From: Sphingobium sp. TKS | GTDB lineage: Bacteria > Pseudomonadota > Alphaproteobacteria > Sphingomonadales > Sphingomonadaceae | Assembly: GCF_001563265.1 (NCBI RefSeq) | Contig: NZ_CP005083.1 | Span: 2,483,001 to 2,547,000, forward strand | Length of the DNA: 64,000 nucleotides | Direction of reading: 5' to 3' | Shown: piece after piece, positions 27,730-37,240 of the stretch | How the letters are laid out: the number at the start of each line of letters is the position of its first letter | Numbering within the stretch: the first letter of the stretch is position 1 | Position numbers and translations under genes: made by a program | The notes under the pieces: model-generated | The model's database searches: none | The model's input: only the letters and a program-made list of their open reading frames with translations | Told to the model about the DNA's origin: nothing

Positions 27730-27861
27730 TTGATCGAGGGCACGAAAGTTGGCGCGGTTTGCTGGCGAGACGATAACGGCAATCCTGCGCTTCGACGATC
27801 CCTTGGGTTCATCAAAACGCAATACGCGCTGTCTTTTGATTTTCCACCGAGATTCCAGTAA
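27730..27861 (+). pseudogene. 3' remnant of a LysR-family regulator gene
   Basis: The in-frame text CWRDDNGNPALRRSLGFIKT, then QYALSFDFP and a stop at 27859-27861, matches the C-terminus of the intact LysR at 50961-51872 (YWRKDNCNPALRRFLAF...RHALSFDIP). The rest of the gene is missing. 27436-27729 shows no other gene; a 63-codon minus frame there is not convincing. This marks the left copy of the conjugative-element block. Confidence 0.75.
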
Positions 27862-27892
27862 GATGAGCCAGTGATCTTTGGAGTGCAAAGCC

Positions 27893-28201
27893 ATGTCGCA
27901 AGGTAAGACAATCATCGTCTTGATCGTCACTTTGGCGATCGGTTTCGCGGGCGGATTCATCTTGCGGCCTGTCATCTCGCCATCGCCTGCAACCGTCGTC
28001 GCCAGTGCGCTGACACCCATGTCACCGGCATCGAGCGAGGCGCGCGGGACAAAGTATTTCATGGCGCATCTCGACGAAGCGCGACAGGTCGTGGCCGGAT
28101 GCCGCGACGGCTCGGTGCGCGGCGGCGAATGCGCCAATGCCGAGGAAGCGATTATCAAGGTCGATGCCCAGGAGCGCCGCAGACGGTTCTTGGGTAATTG
28201 A
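27893..28201 (+). CDS. Small single-pass membrane protein, TrbK/entry-exclusion-like
   Basis: The 102-residue protein has an N-terminal hydrophobic helix (about 6-26), then a soluble tail with two Cys (AGCRDGSVRGGECANAEEAI) and a basic end ERRRRFLGN. The Cys-spacer-Cys-then-ENRRRFL-like ending resembles TrbK-alt encoded at 56745-57047. The ATG at 27893 is preceded by TTTGGAG. It lies between LysR and DUF2274 remnants, as does the chimeric copy at 51959. A surface or entry exclusion role is an inference. Confidence 0.55.
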   Translation: MSQGKTIIVLIVTLAIGFAGGFILRPVISPSPATVVASALTPMSPASSEARGTKYFMAHLDEARQVVAGCRDGSVRGGECANAEEAIIKVDAQERRRRFLGN

Positions 28202-28344
28202 CCCTAGCCGGACGGCTCAGCCCTTGGTATCATGGCGGTGGGAGAGCCCCGGTCGCTCGCCATAAACTTCGCCAGCATCGGCGAAGCGAGCTTTTCGGGA
28301 GGAATGGCGTCCCCGCCGGTCTCGGCCGCGAGCGCAGCGGCGTA
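28169..28344. repeat. Direct repeat, left copy (partner 52250-52426)
   Basis: About 176 bases match 52250-52426 in the same orientation with roughly ten differences by eye (about 94 %). The repeat starts within the end of the small TrbK-like gene and covers the 3' part of a DUF2274 gene. It marks the left edge of the catabolic island. Confidence 0.85.
28220..28344 (-). pseudogene. DUF2274 gene remnant
   Basis: On the minus strand the text AALAAETGGDAIPPEKLASP and MLAKFMASDRG matches the C-terminal half of the intact DUF2274 protein at 52298-52519. The N-terminal half is gone at 28345, and a one-base deletion near 28236 changes the last residues. Confidence 0.75.
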
Positions 28345-28374
28345 ACTGTTTCCCTCCCCCACAGGGATCTTTGA

Positions 28375-29105
28375 TTACAGCTTCCGGAGGCCGGGGACGT
28401 GGCATCGCTATCGACGGTCGCCAATGTGCACAGCTGCGGCTGGCCTCGATCGAGGCGGACGCCGCGGTGCCTATCGTGCCGGGTCGCCTTAGCCTTATGC
28501 GCGCTGGGCTATTACGATCGGTCTTCGATGATCGAACGACGTTCGCAAACCTGCTGACGGGCGTGACGCGCGACGGCGTCGCCAATCGGACGATGATCGC
28601 TGATCCTCGCAGCCGCTTCAAATCGATTAGCGGCGAGTTGCGGGTGACGCGCAGCTTCATCGAAGGACGGCGGCTGCACGTCATCCACCTCTCAGCGCGC
28701 GGGCGCGATTTGCGGCAACAATATTCCGGCTCGGCGGTGATCGACTACGGCCCAACCCGGATCGGGGAGCAGGCCGGTCGAGCCTGAATTCTCTTTCACC
28801 GAGCGAATCTAGAACCGCGTGCGCCAATGGACAGGTGGGATCACCTATGAAGGTCGCTGGCAGGGCGTCGGTGAACTGAGCTTTGGCGTGTCGAAGACCG
28901 ACTATACCAAGCGGTTGGAGCTGCCGGGCCCGCCGCCGCTCGAGACGCACTCACAGCCTTGGCTCTACAATGTCACCGCGGCAGGTCTCCTCGGTCCACG
29001 GCTGACAGTCTAAGCGGGCTATGCTCGGGCTTGGAGGATAGCGGGGTTGCCCCGAACAACGCGGTGAACCGTCGCGAGATCCTATGGCCGAGCCCTTCCG
29101 CATTC
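28375..29105 (+). pseudogene. Decayed TonB-dependent receptor gene
   Basis: Three fragments in different frames read as parts of one outer-membrane receptor. They are FANLLTGVTRDGVANRTMIA...RSFIEGRRLHVIHLSARGRD (28530-28770), VRQWTGGITYEGRWQGVGEL...LYNVTAAGLLGPRLTV (28818-29012) and GLEDSGVAPNNAVNRREI (about 29030-29085). There are frameshifts near 28775 and 29030, a TAG near 28811 and a TAA near 29011. Start and end of the original gene are missing. Confidence 0.7.
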
Positions 29106-29216
29106 CAATTTTTTATCCTCTTATTTCTGGCGGTTAAAGTTTCACCGCCCCTTTTTTCGCACCTAGGACACTAGGCCATGACCTAAGTGTGGTTTACAAT
29201 TGATACTCAATGGACT

Positions 29217-29227
29217 ATCTATTGACT
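29217..29227 (+). promoter_or_regulatory. Motif ATCTATTGACT, possible -35/operator of the receptor gene
   Basis: The 11-mer ATCTATTGACT lies 140 bases before the TonB receptor ATG and recurs exactly at 39571-39581 upstream of oxoO. It contains a TTGACT -35-like hexamer. The surrounding 29106-29366 is AT-richer than the rest of the window and has no gene. Confidence 0.4.
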
Positions 29228-29366
29228 AATGATGGGAAGTATGCGAGTTACCCAGCGTGCACCAAAATAGGATCGGCTAGGTCAGGACGATGCAGGAGCC
29301 GTTCCGTCCGCGAAGGAGCACCGGAAGCTTGCGCGCCAGGTTTTACTCGAAAGGGGAGATATTGGG

Positions 29367-31412
29367 ATGAAAGCCCATAGATCAGGGATACTAACGCTAT
29401 GTCTGGGATCGGCGTCGCTGTACGCTCTAATGCCATGTGCCGCGCTCGCGCAGGACGCGGTCGATAGCGGCACCGATATCGTCGTCACGGCAAACAAGCG
29501 CGAGCAGTCGATCAACAAGGTGGGCCTGGCGATCACGGCGCTTAGCGGCGACACGCTCAAGAGCCAAAACATTGTCTCCCTGAGCGACCTGGCAAATTCC
29601 ATTCCCGGTCTCAGCTATGCCCCTTCGGCCACACAGACCCCGGTCTATACATTGCGCGGCGTCGGCTTTTACGAGACTTCCCTTGCGGCCTATCCGACGA
29701 CCAGCGTCTACGTCGATCAGGTTCCGCTGTCGTTTCCGGCGCTCTCTACCCATGCCAATTTCGACTTGGAGCGGGTGGAAGTTCTCAAGGGACCGCAAGG
29801 GACGCTGTTCGGCCAGAACTCGACAGGCGGCGCGATCAACTTCATCGCAGCCAAGCCGACGAACAGCTTCGAAATGGGCGGCGATATATCCTATGGCCGC
29901 TTCAATCGTATCGAGGGGAATGCCTATGTCAGCGGACCGCTGACGGACACTCTGCGCGCTCGTCTTGCCGTCACCGGCGCGCATGCCGATGACTGGCAAC
30001 GCAGCTATACGCGTAATGACAAACTGGGCGAAGTCGCTTACTACGGCGCACGTCTGCTACTCGACTGGGATCCGGTCGATACCGTCAGCGTCGAGATCAA
30101 CCTCAATGGCTGGCGCGACCGGAGTGATCCGCAGGCCCCGCAATATCAGACCTTGTTGTCACAATCCCCGGCAACCACGGTTCCGGGTTTGCGGGCATTC
30201 CCCTTCTCCCCGTTCAATGCGCGCGCGGCCGACTGGACTCCCTCGACCCGCCCGCATGCAGACAACCGTCTGCTGCAAGGGTCGGCGCGTATCAATTGGG
30301 ATGTGACAAGCGATATCACCGTGACCTCGATCACATCCTATGTAGACTACAAGCCCGATCAGGGATTCGAAACCGATGGCACTACTCTTATGGCCGATGA
30401 TTTCATCGTCGACAAAGGGCGCATCAAATCCTTCAGCCAAGAGCTTAGAATCGCGAACAGACCGAGTGGTGCCCTCCGGTGGGTCTTGGGGGCGAACTAC
30501 GAAAAGAGTCATGTCTACGAATATCAGTTGCAGACACTTTCTGACATCAGCACCGCTCCCATATTTGGTTACACCGGTGCTTATGTCTATTCAGACCAGC
30601 GCATGCGTAACTACGCGTTCTTCGCCAACGCCGAATACGACATCAACGAACGGATTACGTTGAAGGGCGGCGCCCGGTATACGAATGCGCGAAGGACCGC
30701 AGCGACCTGTACGGGCGATCCCGGGGATGGCACCTTCGCCGCTGCATTCGACGGTCTGGCAAATGCGATCCAGCTCGGATCCTTCCCGGTCGCCGGCTTC
30801 ACCCCCACCGGCGTTCCCGTGCCGCCCATTGGCGCGGGTTGCGCGCCGCTCGACAACACCACGCTCGACGGAACGCCGGCGACCTATCTCCCCGGCGAAT
30901 TCCGGGACATGCTGAAGGAAGACAATGTCTCCTGGCGCGCGGGTGTCGATTTCAAGGTGTCGGGGAACGCGCTGCTCTACGTCAATGTCGCAAAGGGGTA
31001 CAAGGCGGGCAGCTTCCCTATCGCATCGGCCGCGACTTTCGAGCAGTTCCTGCCGGTGACGCAGGAATCGCTGCTGTCCTATGAAGCCGGCTTCAAACTG
31101 TCTGCGCTTGAGCGGCGCCTTCAGATCGTCGGCGCTGGCTTCTATTATGACTACAAGGATAAGCAGCTTCGTTCGAAGATCGTCGACCCGATTTTTGGCG
31201 TACTGGATGCGCTCGACAACATCCCCAAGTCCCGGATGATCGGTGCCGAACTGGATGTGACGCTCACGCCCGTTCCCGGCCTGACGCTTGCCGCGTCGGG
31301 CTCCATCCTCGACAGCAAGGTCACGAAATTCGTTGGCCTGGATACAGCCGGCGGGCCGATGGACTATAAGGGATCAGTCATTCCCTATACGCCTAACCCG
31401 GCATATTCATGA
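29367..31412 (+). pseudogene. TonB-dependent receptor, 5' part, interrupted by IS1380-family element
   Basis: The 681-residue frame has a signal peptide (cleavage probably after ALAQ), a TonB box DIVVTA, a plug domain (SLSDLANSIPGLSY, LRGVGFYE, ERVEVLKGPQGTLFGQNSTGG) and most of the beta-barrel. The barrel stops at YTPNPAY, where insertion-sequence DNA begins. The missing C-terminal strands continue at 33048-33413. It heads the catabolic island, so it may once have served uptake of the aromatic substrate. Confidence 0.88.
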
Positions 31413-33046
31413 CGGTGTGTAATTTGGGTTGGCGGATGTGGCGTAACGCTTTGATCTGCATTAGGAAAATGGTTGCTAACACCTGACCTGATGCCGGACA
31501 GAAAATGCCACAGACCACACCCGCCGCGAGCGACGATAGTCGCACCCGTTTTGGATTCCCAGCCATTGCACGCAAGAAGGTGAGTGCTGCCTTCGATGGC
31601 GGTCGGATGACCTGCGATGGCGGTGTACTTCTGCTGTCCCAGGCCGAGCGTTTGATGGGGATCTGCGAGAGGCTTGCCGCCTGCATCGCCGATCCGCGCG
31701 ATCCTTCGCGCATCGTCCATTCGCTGACCGACATCTTGCGTGCGCGGGTTCTGGCGATTGCCTGCGGGTATGAGGACGCCGATGACCTCGACACGCTGCG
31801 CGATGATCCCGGTTTCCGCCTGGCCTTGGGCAAGCTGCCGGGTTCGGGTGCGGGTCTGGCCAGTCAGCCCACCATGAGCCGCTGGGAAAACGCACCGACC
31901 ACGCGCGAGCTGGCGCGCATGATGGTCGCGATGGTCGATGTCTACTGCGCCAGCTATCCGGCAGCGCCTGCAGCAGTGACGCTGGACATCGACGACACCT
32001 GCGATGTGGTTCACGGCTATCAGCAGCTGTCCTTCTGGAATGGCCATCACGGCGAGCGCTGTTTTCTGCCGATCCATGTCTACGACACGGCGACTGGCAG
32101 GCCGGTCGCGATGCTGCTGCGCACCGGCAAGACGCCCTCGGGCGCAGAGGCTGCCGGCCACATCCGGCGCCTGATCCGACATATCCGGCGGCACTGGCCC
32201 GACACCCACATTACCATTCGTGGCGACGGGCACTATGGCAGGCCCGAGGTCATGACCTTCTGCGAGGCGCACGGCATCGACTATGTCTTTGGCCTGCCCA
32301 CCAACGCCGCCCTGCGCACGGATCCCGAAATCGTGAAGGTCGCCGATGCCTGCGCGGTCAAGCGCGCCGAGGGAAATCATGTGGTCCTGCGCAACTATAC
32401 CCAGACACGCTACGGCGCAAAAAGCTGGAACTGCCAGCGCCGTGTCGTCGCCCGGATCGAGGCCAGCATCCTGGGCATGGATATCCGATACGTCGTCACC
32501 TCGCTCGAGGAGGGATCGGCCGAGCACATCTACGACACGCTCTACTGCGCACGGGGTCGGGCCGAAAACCTGATCAAGCTGCACAAGGCGCAGCTGGCCA
32601 GCGATCGCACCTCGTGCCGCTCGGCCAACGCCAACCAGATGCGGCTGATCCTGCACACCGCTGCGTTCTGGCTGATGTGGCGTATTCAGCAGGCCATTCC
32701 CAAGGCCAAAGCACTCGCCAGCGCCGAGTTCGCGACCCTGCGCCTGCGGCTCCTCAAGGTCGCCGCCCGCGTCATCGAGAGCGCATCCCGCATCCGCGTG
32801 GCCTTCGCTTCCGCCTGTCCGGATGCCGCCGTTTTCCGGACCATTGCCGCGGCCCTCAGATCAGCCCCGACCTAGCGAACGCGGCCGTGCCGCCGAACGT
32901 CTGAGCCCCGTCCATTAACCCCGCAAACCTACCGAAATCCAGCGGTGAAAAAGACGCAGCGCAGGCGCTCGCCCTGATTACGCGGCCAGGGCTCGCCGAG
33001 CTCCGCTGCGCGCAGAAACGACGCTGTGATGAATAGGAGGGGCTAA
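31407..33046 (+). mobile_element. IS1380-family insertion sequence inside the TonB receptor gene
   Basis: One transposase gene lies in about 1.64 kb, and the receptor reading frame is continuous on either side once it is removed (…NPAY | YQLRLAADYKW…). ATAT occurs at both junctions, consistent with a 4-bp target duplication, but the exact ends are uncertain. Near the ends, TATTCATGACGGTG (left) resembles TATTCATCACAGCG (right, complement). Confidence 0.8.
31505..32875 (+). CDS. IS1380-family transposase
   Basis: The 456-residue DDE transposase opens with a short basic leader, then FDGGRMTCDGGVLLLSQAER. The catalytic Asp region is LDIDDTCDVVHGYQQ, a second Asp lies in RGDGHYGRP, and the YREK-like end is YCARGRAENLIKLHK. 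The order and length (about 450) fit IS1380/IS1247-type enzymes. It appears intact. Confidence 0.93.
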   Translation: MPQTTPAASDDSRTRFGFPAIARKKVSAAFDGGRMTCDGGVLLLSQAERLMGICERLAACIADPRDPSRIVHSLTDILRARVLAIACGYEDADDLDTLRDDPGFRLALGKLPGSGAGLASQPTMSRWENAPTTRELARMMVAMVDVYCASYPAAPAAVTLDIDDTCDVVHGYQQLSFWNGHHGERCFLPIHVYDTATGRPVAMLLRTGKTPSGAEAAGHIRRLIRHIRRHWPDTHITIRGDGHYGRPEVMTFCEAHGIDYVFGLPTNAALRTDPEIVKVADACAVKRAEGNHVVLRNYTQTRYGAKSWNCQRRVVARIEASILGMDIRYVVTSLEEGSAEHIYDTLYCARGRAENLIKLHKAQLASDRTSCRSANANQMRLILHTAAFWLMWRIQQAIPKAKALASAEFATLRLRLLKVAARVIESASRIRVAFASACPDAAVFRTIAAALRSAPT

Positions 33047-33047
33047 A

Positions 33048-33413
33048 TATCAGTTGAGGTTGGCTGCCGACTATAAATGGCAGATGGGCAACGCCGAACC
33101 CTTCGTGGGCATCGTCTTCTCGACGCGCAGCAAGGCCAATGCCAATATCGGCGGGGCGCGCGGACTGGTGATTACACCCGACTTCGCATCGTCCGTAGCC
33201 CCCCAAGATACCTACACCATCCCCGGCTATTCGCTGGTGGACGTGCGCGCCGGCGCATCCTTCAACGATGGCCGCTATCGCGTGACGCTGTTTGGCAAGA
33301 ACGTGTTCAACAAATACTATGTGACGAGCATATTCACCGACTACGACACCATTGCGCGGTTCGCCGGACAACCGGCGACATATGGTGTGACGGTCGCATT
33401 CAAATTCAATTGA
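33048..33413 (+). pseudogene. TonB-dependent receptor, 3' part after the insertion
   Basis: About 120 codons in one frame read YQLRLAADYKWQMGNAEPF, PGYSLVDVRAGASFNDGRYR, LFGKNVFNKYY and end in VAFKFN, the aromatic C-terminal strand needed for BAM-mediated insertion. It has no start codon or ribosome-binding site of its own and belongs to the receptor begun at 29367. qorM starts 40 bases later. Confidence 0.85.
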
Positions 33414-33453
33414 GCGGCGGGGCAGGTATGAGACGAATCGGAGCACTGAATTC

Positions 33454-34308
33454 ATGAAGTTTCCGCCTTTTTCTTATGCCTGTCCTACGTCCCTCGCAGA
33501 TGCGATCGAATTGCTGAGCGATGATGAGGATGCCCGTCCGCTGGCGGGCGGGCAGTCGTTGCTTCCGATGATGGCCCTGCGCGTCGCCGCGCCCCGGATG
33601 CTGGTCGACCTTGGAGGCATAGACGGGCTTCGGCAAAGCAGCGTCCTCCCGGAGTCGATGCGGATTGGCGCGATGGTCACGCATGCTGCCAATGCGTCAT
33701 CACTGGATATCTGGATGCATTTCCCGCTCATGTCCGAGGCGCTGCATCATGTAGCCCATCAGGCAGTACGAAGCCGGGGAACGTTCGGGGGAAGCCTCGC
33801 CCATGCGGATGCCGGGGCGGAAATGCCTCTCGTGGTGTCTGCGCTGGACGGCATGTTGCTGCTTGAGGGGCCCGGGGGATCGCGCTCCGTTGCAGCGGTT
33901 GATTTCTTTCAAGGCCACTACACCACCGCGATCGAGCCCGGCGAGATATTGACCGGCGTAGAGGTCCCCTTTTCTGACATGGAATGGGCGTTTGAGGAAC
34001 TGGCACGGCGGTCGGGCGATCTCGCGATCGCGATGGCGGCCGCGGGCCTACGTATCGAGGACGGGATCTGCCGCAAGGCCCGGTTGATGCTCGGAAGCAT
34101 TTCCGACCGCCCCATCCGCGCGGTAGCCGCCGAGGCCTATCTGATCGACCGGGAACTGACCCCATCGGTCATTCGCGAGGCGTCCGCTCTGGCGACGACG
34201 GACATTCATGCGCGGTCCGACACCCATGCGAGCGCCGAATACCGGATGTCACTGGCCACGACGTTGATGCGCCGCGCGCTCACCCGCCTCGCAACGGGAG
34301 CGTTTTGA
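33454..34308 (+). CDS. qorM: Molybdenum hydroxylase FAD-binding subunit (QorM/CoxM-type)
   Basis: The 284-residue FAD_binding_5/CO-dehydrogenase-M protein has AGGQSLLPMMALRVAAP (FAD pyrophosphate loop, about 30-46) and RGTFGGSLAHADAGAEMPL (flavin site). It passes electrons from the 2Fe-2S clusters to the acceptor. The order medium-small-large equals that of quinoline 2-oxidoreductase of Pseudomonas putida 86. Sequence alone does not separate Qor from other xanthine-dehydrogenase-family hydroxylases; the assignment leans on the OxoO/OxoR genes downstream. Confidence 0.75.
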   Translation: MKFPPFSYACPTSLADAIELLSDDEDARPLAGGQSLLPMMALRVAAPRMLVDLGGIDGLRQSSVLPESMRIGAMVTHAANASSLDIWMHFPLMSEALHHVAHQAVRSRGTFGGSLAHADAGAEMPLVVSALDGMLLLEGPGGSRSVAAVDFFQGHYTTAIEPGEILTGVEVPFSDMEWAFEELARRSGDLAIAMAAAGLRIEDGICRKARLMLGSISDRPIRAVAAEAYLIDRELTPSVIREASALATTDIHARSDTHASAEYRMSLATTLMRRALTRLATGAF

Positions 34309-34832
34309 TGCGCAGGGCCGAAGAAGACCAAACGCTGGAGGTGATCGCCACCATCAACGGGCGCGAGCGGCGCTTCAGCGTCTTACCGCGTCTGAGCCTT
34401 GCGGACACATTGCGCGAGGAACTGGGCCTCTATGGAGTCCGGACGGGCTGCGAACACGGCGTCTGTGGCGCGTGCACCATCATCGTTGACGACCTGGCGG
34501 TCCGCTCATGCCTGATGCTTGGCGTACAGGCGGACGGCAAGACAATCCGGACTGTCGAAAGCCTGGCCAAGGGCAATACGCTGCATCCCCTGCAGGAGGC
34601 ATTCCGCAGGCATCATGCACTGCAATGCGGTTTCTGCACCGCAGGTATCCTCGCGACGACACAGGCCTTGCTCGCGGAAAACCCCCATCCAACGCGCGGT
34701 GAGGTGCGCGAAACGCTGTCGGGCAATATCTGCCGCTGCACAGGGTACCAGACGATCGTGGATGCGATCATGGACTATGCGGAAACCGGACGGCCCGACA
34801 TCGCTGACGGCGATCGGGAGTGTGCCGAATGA
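34308..34832 (+). CDS. qorS: Molybdenum hydroxylase 2Fe-2S subunit (QorS/CoxS-type)
   Basis: The 174-residue protein has a plant-ferredoxin-type cluster motif GCEHGVCGACTIIV (Cys48, 53, 56, then Cys68) and a second cluster CGFCTAGI ... NICRCTGYQ in the C-terminal helical domain. It relays electrons from the Mo site to FAD. The ATG at 34308 overlaps the qorM stop (TGATG). The gene ends in an ATGA overlap with the large subunit. Confidence 0.8.
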   Translation: MRRAEEDQTLEVIATINGRERRFSVLPRLSLADTLREELGLYGVRTGCEHGVCGACTIIVDDLAVRSCLMLGVQADGKTIRTVESLAKGNTLHPLQEAFRRHHALQCGFCTAGILATTQALLAENPHPTRGEVRETLSGNICRCTGYQTIVDAIMDYAETGRPDIADGDRECAE

Positions 34833-37240
34833 GCAAGAGCGAAGTCGCCCAGCTCAGACCCCAATCGATCGGCACGTCGATCCCGCGCCGCGAAGACCCC
34901 GGTCTGTTGACGGGTCGGGCACGTTACATCGCCGATATCGTCTTGCCCGACATGCTGCACGTTGCGATCCTGCGCAGTCCTGTCGCGCATGGCAGAATCA
35001 GGCACATCGATACTGCCCCAGCGTTGGCAATGCCCGGAGTGGAGCTGGTCTGGACAGGCCAGGACAGCGGCGCGCGCTGCCCGGGAATTGCGTCTGCGCT
35101 CGAACATAAGGGCTTCGTCGCGACCATCCAGCCGCTGCTTGCCTATGATGAGATCTGCTTCGTCGGCGAAAGCATTGCCGTCGTGGTCGCGCATAGCCGG
35201 GCCCAGGCGGAAGACGCGCTCGAACGGATCGAAGTCGACATCGAGGAGCTGCCCGTCGTCACCGATGTCGTAACGGCCATCGGCACGGACGATCTGGCCA
35301 ATGCCGCGGTGCCGGCCAATCTCGTCTATCGCTCGCATCGGGTGGCGGATCCGGTGGAGGATGTCTTCGCCCAAGCCGCCCTGTCGGTCGAGGGAAGGTT
35401 CCTCACGCCACGCATCAACGCATCGCCGATGGAAACGCGCGGCTTCGTCGCCCGGCACGAATGGACCACGAATATGCTGACCTGCTGGTCGGCAACGCAG
35501 ATGCCCAGCTTCATTAAAACGATGACAGCGATCTTTCTTCAGTTCCCCGAGCAGAATATCGAAGTCATCACGCCGATGGTCGGTGGCGGGTTCGGGCAGA
35601 AGGCGCATCTTCATCCCGAAGAATTGCTGACGTGCCTGCTCAGCATAGAACTGGGGCGACCGATCAGCTGGATCGAAGACCGGCAGGAAAATCTCTTCCG
35701 TGCCCCCCAAGCCAAACAGCAGATCAACGAAATTGCGCTCGCGCTGGACGATCAGGGCCGTTTTCTCGCGCTGCGCGATCGTGTGACGACCGACAGCGGT
35801 GCCTATAATTCCCTGCCGTGGACTCCATTGGTCGAGGGCCATTCCGGCATGCTGGTTGTTGCCGATCCCTATAAGATCGAACTTCTGTCCGCCGAATCCT
35901 TCTCCGTCACGACCAACAAATGCCCGATTGGCGCGTATCGCGGTGTGGGCTTTACCGCGCCTACTCTCGCGCGCGAGGTGTTGATTGACCGAGCGGCGCG
36001 GAAACTGGGCTTGTCGCCTTTCGAGATCCGACGGCGCAATGTTCTGCGACAGGAGGATTTTCCTTATCAGACCCGGGCCGGCATGACGATCCGCGAAGGT
36101 ACTTTCCTCGAAACCGTGGACCGGCTCGAGGCAATGGTCGGCTACGAAGACTTTCGAGAGCGGCAGAAGGAAGCTCTCGGGCAAGGCCGTCTGCTCGGCC
36201 TGGGCATCTCGATTTTCAGCGAGATCAGCGGGATCGGCACGCGCGCGCTCAATTTTCTCGATTATCCGCTGACCTCTCACGATACGGCGACCGTTCGTGT
36301 CGAGCCCACCGGTAAGGTAACGGTCACGACCGGCATTGTCACATCCGGTCAGGGCAATCCAACCACGCTTGCCCAGATCGCGGCAGACGCCTTTGGCGTG
36401 TCCGTAGACGATGTCACCATTTTGGCTGGCAGCACCAATCATGCGGTCGGATTCGGCAACGTGGCCAGTCGGTCCGCCGTGTTCGGAGCGGGGACAATCG
36501 GCCGTGCCGCCGAAATCGTGCGAGGGCGGATGCGCGCCGTCGCCGCGCGGCTGCTTCAGGCTTCGCCCGACGAGATAGAGATGAGCGGCGGCATGATCCA
36601 CGTCCGTGACGATCCTGGCCGCAAGATGCCGTTCGCAGCCGTTGCCGGCGCGGCCTATTTTGCTGAGGCGACGCATCCCGACAATTTCGATCCGGCGCTG
36701 GAAGCCACTGCCGCGTTCGACCCGTCCGACATCGTGCTCGCCAATGGCGGCCATGCGGTGATCGTCGAGATCAACATCGAGACCTGTCTGGCGCGCGTCG
36801 AGAAGGCCTATGCCGTCGAGGACTGCGGTCGGATGGTCAATCCGATGATCGTTGAGGGCCAGATCAGAGGTGGCCTGGCACAAGGAGTGGGCATGATCCT
36901 GCTCGAAGAACTGGTTCATGACGAGCGGGGACAGCTCATAACGTCCACGTTTCAGGACTATCTGCTGCCGACCAGCCTCGACATCCCGGACATTGAGATA
37001 TCCCATCTGGAAACGCCGTCCTCGCTCGTGCCTGGCGGGATCAAGGGCATGGGCGAGTCCGCGATGATTTCGGCGCCTGCGGCTGTCGCAGGTGCGGTCA
37101 ACGACGCGCTCGCCTGCCTCGACGCCAAGATCGAGCAGTTTCCTGCCTCGCCCCAGCGGATTTTCGAAGCCCTGTCGAAAGCCGGTGCGTGGGCACGGGC
37201 CGAACACCTCGACGGCATTAAGGAGGAACCAGACCGGTGA
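34829..37240 (+). CDS. qorL: Molybdenum hydroxylase large subunit (QorL-like)
   Basis: The 803-residue xanthine-dehydrogenase-family molybdopterin subunit would hydroxylate carbon next to a ring nitrogen with water as oxygen source. It has GGGFGQK (252-258) and AYRGVG (about 369-374) at the Mo-cofactor, and the catalytic glutamate in KGMGES at residue 743, which I recall as the numbering used for QorL. The CO-dehydrogenase-specific AYXCSFR loop is absent, so this is not a CODH. Quinoline 2-oxidoreductase is the favoured function because an OxoO/OxoR pair for the next step is encoded in the same island. Confidence 0.75.
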   Translation: MSKSEVAQLRPQSIGTSIPRREDPGLLTGRARYIADIVLPDMLHVAILRSPVAHGRIRHIDTAPALAMPGVELVWTGQDSGARCPGIASALEHKGFVATIQPLLAYDEICFVGESIAVVVAHSRAQAEDALERIEVDIEELPVVTDVVTAIGTDDLANAAVPANLVYRSHRVADPVEDVFAQAALSVEGRFLTPRINASPMETRGFVARHEWTTNMLTCWSATQMPSFIKTMTAIFLQFPEQNIEVITPMVGGGFGQKAHLHPEELLTCLLSIELGRPISWIEDRQENLFRAPQAKQQINEIALALDDQGRFLALRDRVTTDSGAYNSLPWTPLVEGHSGMLVVADPYKIELLSAESFSVTTNKCPIGAYRGVGFTAPTLAREVLIDRAARKLGLSPFEIRRRNVLRQEDFPYQTRAGMTIREGTFLETVDRLEAMVGYEDFRERQKEALGQGRLLGLGISIFSEISGIGTRALNFLDYPLTSHDTATVRVEPTGKVTVTTGIVTSGQGNPTTLAQIAADAFGVSVDDVTILAGSTNHAVGFGNVASRSAVFGAGTIGRAAEIVRGRMRAVAARLLQASPDEIEMSGGMIHVRDDPGRKMPFAAVAGAAYFAEATHPDNFDPALEATAAFDPSDIVLANGGHAVIVEINIETCLARVEKAYAVEDCGRMVNPMIVEGQIRGGLAQGVGMILLEELVHDERGQLITSTFQDYLLPTSLDIPDIEISHLETPSSLVPGGIKGMGESAMISAPAAVAGAVNDALACLDAKIEQFPASPQRIFEALSKAGAWARAEHLDGIKEEPDR

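Noticed and set aside
34775-37207. An 810-codon minus-strand frame opposite the Mo-hydroxylase large subunit
   Set aside because: Antisense shadow; the plus frame has the molybdopterin motifs and coupled start and stop.
33454-37240. Aerobic carbon monoxide dehydrogenase (coxMSL)
   Set aside because: The large subunit lacks the AYXCSFR active-site loop of form I CODH; AYRGVG and the genomic context fit an N-heterocycle hydroxylase.
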